Below, piece by piece: positions 61,382-64,000 of a stretch of DNA of 64,000 nucleotides. The notes beneath the pieces were generated by a model. That model made no database searches. It saw only the letters and a list, made by a program, of their open reading frames with translations, and was not told where the DNA came from. Location of the stretch: the NCBI RefSeq assembly GCF_015668195.1, contig NZ_JADPFC010000001.1, forward strand, positions 310,001 through 374,000. The letters are read 5' to 3'. The number at the start of each line of letters is the position of its first letter. Positions within the stretch are counted from its first letter, which is position 1. A program made the translations under genes and the position numbers. The DNA comes from Romboutsia_C sp015668195. GTDB taxonomy: Bacteria; Bacillota; Clostridia; Peptostreptococcales; Peptostreptococcaceae.

Positions 61382-62460
61382 AAATAAATATACCTAAACT
61401 TAAACATAATGTATGTAGGCTTAAAAGTATATTAAATGAAGAGAACCTAAAAATGGCTATAGTAACAAAAGCATATTGTGCAATGCCTGAAGTTGTAGAA
61501 GAAATAAGTAGTAAATATGTAGATTATATAGCTGACTCAAGAATTGAAAATCTAAAAAAGCTTCAAAGTATAAAACTACCTAAAATATTGCTTAGAATAC
61601 CAATGATAAGTAAATCAAAAGAAGTTGTTAAGTACTCAGATATAAGTTTTAATTCAGAAATAGAAACTATATATAGGTTAAATGAAGAAGCTAAAAATAT
61701 AAATAAAGTTCATAATATAGTTTTAATGTTAGATTTAGGAGATTTAAGAGAAGGATATTTTAATGAAGAAGAGCTATATGATGTAGTAGAGAAAGTATTA
61801 AAACTAAAAAATATAAAACTTATAGGGGTAGGAACTAATCTAACTTGTTATGGAGCTATACTTCCATCACAAGAAAATTTAGGAAGATTGGTAAAAATAG
61901 CTAAAAATATAGAAGATAAGCATAAAATAAAATTAGAATTTATATCTGGTGGAAACTCAAGTTCTATATATTTACTTCAAGAAGGAAAATTGCCAAAAGG
62001 TATAACAAATCTAAGACTAGGAGAAGCTATACTTCTTGGAAAAGAAGCTGCATATGGAAACTTCATAGAAGAAACATATCATGATAGTTTTAAATTATAT
62101 TGTGAAATTATAGAAATAAAGGATAAACCATCAATGCCAATAGGAGAAATAGGTAAAGATGCTTTTGGAAAAGTACCTCATTATGAGGATAATGGTATAA
62201 TAAAAAGGGCGATAGTTGGCATAGGAAAGCAAGATATAGATATTGAATCAATAATTCCAACTGATGAAAATATACAAATAATAGGTGCAAGTTCTGACCA
62301 TATGATATTAGATATAACAAACAGTGAAATTATATACAATATAGGAGATAGACTAGGGTTTGTAGTTACTAGTTATGGTGGAATATTAACAGCTTGTACA
62401 AGTAATTATGTAGAAAAAAAAGCAGTATATAATTTAGGAACTCAAATACAACTGGCATAG
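61366..62460 (+). CDS. orr: Ornithine racemase (PLP, alanine-racemase fold)
   Basis: This 364-residue fold-type III PLP enzyme converts L-ornithine to D-ornithine for OraSE. The PLP lysine is Lys35 in AIVTKAYCAMPEV. Barrel motifs include YIADSRIENLKKL, VLMLDLGDLREGY, GVGTNLTCYGA and SGGNSSSIYLL. It lacks the canonical C-terminal alanine racemase layout and matches the Orr/YhfX-like group. The start is GTG 61366, six bases after AAGGAGG and inside the end of the upstream gene. As last gene of the operon it is followed by a strong terminator. Confidence 0.94.
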   Translation: MYPRLEINIPKLKHNVCRLKSILNEENLKMAIVTKAYCAMPEVVEEISSKYVDYIADSRIENLKKLQSIKLPKILLRIPMISKSKEVVKYSDISFNSEIETIYRLNEEAKNINKVHNIVLMLDLGDLREGYFNEEELYDVVEKVLKLKNIKLIGVGTNLTCYGAILPSQENLGRLVKIAKNIEDKHKIKLEFISGGNSSSIYLLQEGKLPKGITNLRLGEAILLGKEAAYGNFIEETYHDSFKLYCEIIEIKDKPSMPIGEIGKDAFGKVPHYEDNGIIKRAIVGIGKQDIDIESIIPTDENIQIIGASSDHMILDITNSEIIYNIGDRLGFVVTSYGGILTACTSNYVEKKAVYNLGTQIQLA

Positions 62461-62462
62461 AT

Positions 62463-62496
62463 AAAAAAGCTATCTTTAAAGATAGCTTTTTTTAAT
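62463..62496 (+). terminator. Terminator of the ornithine operon
   Basis: The palindromic stem AAAAAAGCTATCTTT / AAAGATAGCTTTTTT is followed by T residues. Confidence 0.93.
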
Positions 62497-62683
62497 ATTT
62501 TAAAAAATAATACGAAGTAAATTAATAAATAATGAACTAATAAATAGATTTAGTAAATTTTTTAATAACAGATAAAGTCATTGAAATATTATGGAATATT
62601 ATTAAAAATTTCAATTATATAGTGAAAAGTGATATAATACTACATAAAGTATGTTTAGGAATCAAACTAAAATGGAGGTAATT

Positions 62684-64000
62684 ATGAAAAATTCCATTAA
62701 AATTTTTAAGACAGATATGAAGAATTTAATTAAAAATCCTATAGCTTTAATAATAGTTGTAGGACTATGCTTCATACCATCGTTGTATGCATGGGTAAAT
62801 ATAAAAGCTTGTTGGAACCCATATGAAAATACTAGTACAGTTCCAATTGCTATAGTAAACAATGATAAGGGAACGACTCTAGATGGTAAAAAATTAAATG
62901 TTGGAGACGATGTTATAAGTGAACTCAAGAAAAACAAGCAAATTGGGTGGAAATTCGTTGATTCTAAAAAGGGAAATATGGGAGTATTAGATGGAAGCTA
63001 TTATGCAATGATAGAAATACCTAGTGATTTTTCAAAGGACTTAACTAGTGTTACAAGTGGAAAACCTATAAAGCCAACTATTATTTATAAAGTAAACACT
63101 AAATCAAATCCAGTAGCAGGTAAGATAACAGAGGTCGCTGAGGAAACACTTGTAAATGAGATTAACTCAAATTTTATAGCTACTGTAAATAAAACTGTAT
63201 TTTCTTCATTAAATACATATGGAAAAGATATTGAAAATAGTAAAGATAAAATATTAGAATTAAAAAAAGCTATAATAGGTTTAGATGAACATATGGATGT
63301 TATCAATTTTATACTTGATAGTGTCAATAGTAATTCTAAGAATTTAGCTATATATTTAAAAAGTATACAAAATACACTACCACAAGTTACAGATGGTTTA
63401 AATGCAGTATCTAATAATAATCTGAATACAAGTAAAAGTATAGAAAACATAAAAGAAAATTTAAATAGCTCATTTAATGGTATTAAATCAACTTTAGATC
63501 AGATTAATAATGAAAATAATCAGACAAAAGATATAATAAGTAATATTAATAATAATTCTGGTAGTATTTCAAAAGATGATGTAGCATCGTCTATATCACA
63601 GTTAAGAAATCAAATTAATAATACAAAAAATCAAATAGATTCAATTATTAAATATTTAGAAGAGTTCAATAAAGTTAAGCCAAATAATAATATAAATAAA
63701 TTAATCGATGAGTTAAATAAAATAGAAGATGAATTAAGTAATCAACAAAAAAATCTAGGAAATCTTCAAAATCAACTAGATGGATCAATAGAATCTATGA
63801 AAAATACATTAAATTCTATAAATTCAACTGCAAGTAATTTATCAAGTAATGTAAATAATGCAATAAATTCATATGATTCTAAGGTTAGACCTGCATTAAA
63901 TAATACTGCAGATAGTTTAGTAAGTGCTACTAAAAATGCATCTACACTAGTAGATAGTTCCAAGGGATTAGTTAAAGCTTTAAATGATGTATTAGGTTAT
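62684..64000 (+). CDS. YhgE/Pip-family membrane protein (3' truncated by window edge)
   Basis: The frame opens at ATG 62684 behind TGGAGG and stays open for 439 codons to the window end. Residues about 1-40 contain the first membrane helix (NPIALIIVVGLCFIPSLYAW), followed by VNIKACWNPYENTSTVPIAI and NNDKGTTLDGKKLNVGD, the typical YhgE/Pip N-terminal region. From about residue 190 the sequence is a long Asn/Ser/Lys-rich coiled-coil region. The missing end should hold five more membrane helices of the ABC-2 type. Relatives include the phage infection protein of Lactococcus and EsaA of type VII secretion. A -10-like TATAAT lies at 62633-62638. Confidence 0.88.
   Translation, partial: MKNSIKIFKTDMKNLIKNPIALIIVVGLCFIPSLYAWVNIKACWNPYENTSTVPIAIVNNDKGTTLDGKKLNVGDDVISELKKNKQIGWKFVDSKKGNMGVLDGSYYAMIEIPSDFSKDLTSVTSGKPIKPTIIYKVNTKSNPVAGKITEVAEETLVNEINSNFIATVNKTVFSSLNTYGKDIENSKDKILELKKAIIGLDEHMDVINFILDSVNSNSKNLAIYLKSIQNTLPQVTDGLNAVSNNNLNTSKSIENIKENLNSSFNGIKSTLDQINNENNQTKDIISNINNNSGSISKDDVASSISQLRNQINNTKNQIDSIIKYLEEFNKVKPNNNINKLIDELNKIEDELSNQQKNLGNLQNQLDGSIESMKNTLNSINSTASNLSSNVNNAINSYDSKVRPALNNTADSLVSATKNASTLVDSSKGLVKALNDVLGY

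Overview
The window is AT-rich, densely coded DNA from a spore-forming, amino-acid-fermenting member of the Clostridia. Three things point to the Peptostreptococcaceae (the Clostridioides / Paraclostridium / Paeniclostridium / Acetoanaerobium group): a complete ornithine-fermentation operon (ord, ortA, ortB, oraS, oraE, a reactivase-like gene, orr), a CspBA/CspC germination locus in which protease and pseudoprotease are fused, and the overall low-GC codon use. The species cannot be fixed from the sequence alone. No tRNA, rRNA, prophage, insertion sequence or CRISPR array was seen.

Layout. 1-2.9 kb: end of an OmpR-type two-component operon. 3-8.4 kb: housekeeping and defence genes (thiol peroxidase, YdcF-like protein, DUF3786, HAD phosphatase, MATE exporter, pentapeptide protein). 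8.9-13.6 kb: ribose uptake operon rbsK-D-A-C-B. 13.7-20.7 kb: cupin, HesB-like protein, Cu/Zn superoxide dismutase, a probable long structured non-coding RNA (about 15.51-15.80 kb), GerMN-like lipoprotein, topoisomerase III and membrane proteins. 20.7-28.2 kb: GltA-like flavoprotein, NUMOD1-like protein, PrsA foldase, Ig-like surface protein and AI-2E-family permease. 28.3-37.1 kb: an expanded germination locus with a CspB-CspA fusion, CspC, a DUF3787 protein, then a second free-standing CspA-like and a second CspC-like pseudoprotease. 37.6-39.4 kb: T-box-controlled asnS. 39.5-47.7 kb: ferredoxin, rhodanese, zinc-ribbon proteins, nitroreductase, SpoVB-like flippase, UV endonuclease and TetR regulator. 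47.7-50.4 kb: DegV protein under a promoter with a large operator-like palindrome, and a RelA/SpoT synthetase. 50.4-62.5 kb: orphan sensor kinase, sigma-54 activator and the ornithine operon behind a textbook -24/-12 promoter. 62.7 kb to the end: a YhgE/Pip membrane protein cut by the window edge.

How the parts work together. The ornithine operon racemises L-ornithine (Orr), moves the 5-amino group (OraS/OraE, B12 and PLP), deaminates the product (Ord) and cleaves it thiolytically (OrtA/B) to alanine and acetyl-CoA. The activator encoded next door (PAS, AAA+, Fis-type HTH) is the obvious regulator. In the Csp locus only the CspB half keeps Asp/His/Ser. The other four subtilase domains keep Asp but have lost His and Ser, as in the germinant-sensing pseudoproteases of C. 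difficile.

Most notable observations: (1) the cspA-cspC unit appears duplicated without a second protease; (2) cspBA has no in-frame ATG, GTG or TTG ahead of its first catalytic motifs and seems to start at AUC; (3) a long structured RNA with a long-range 9-bp helix and its own terminator; (4) a sigma-54 promoter plus upstream inverted repeat for ornithine fermentation, with a GGFTGA variant in the activator; (5) a dispersed GC-rich hairpin repeat in two states of decay.
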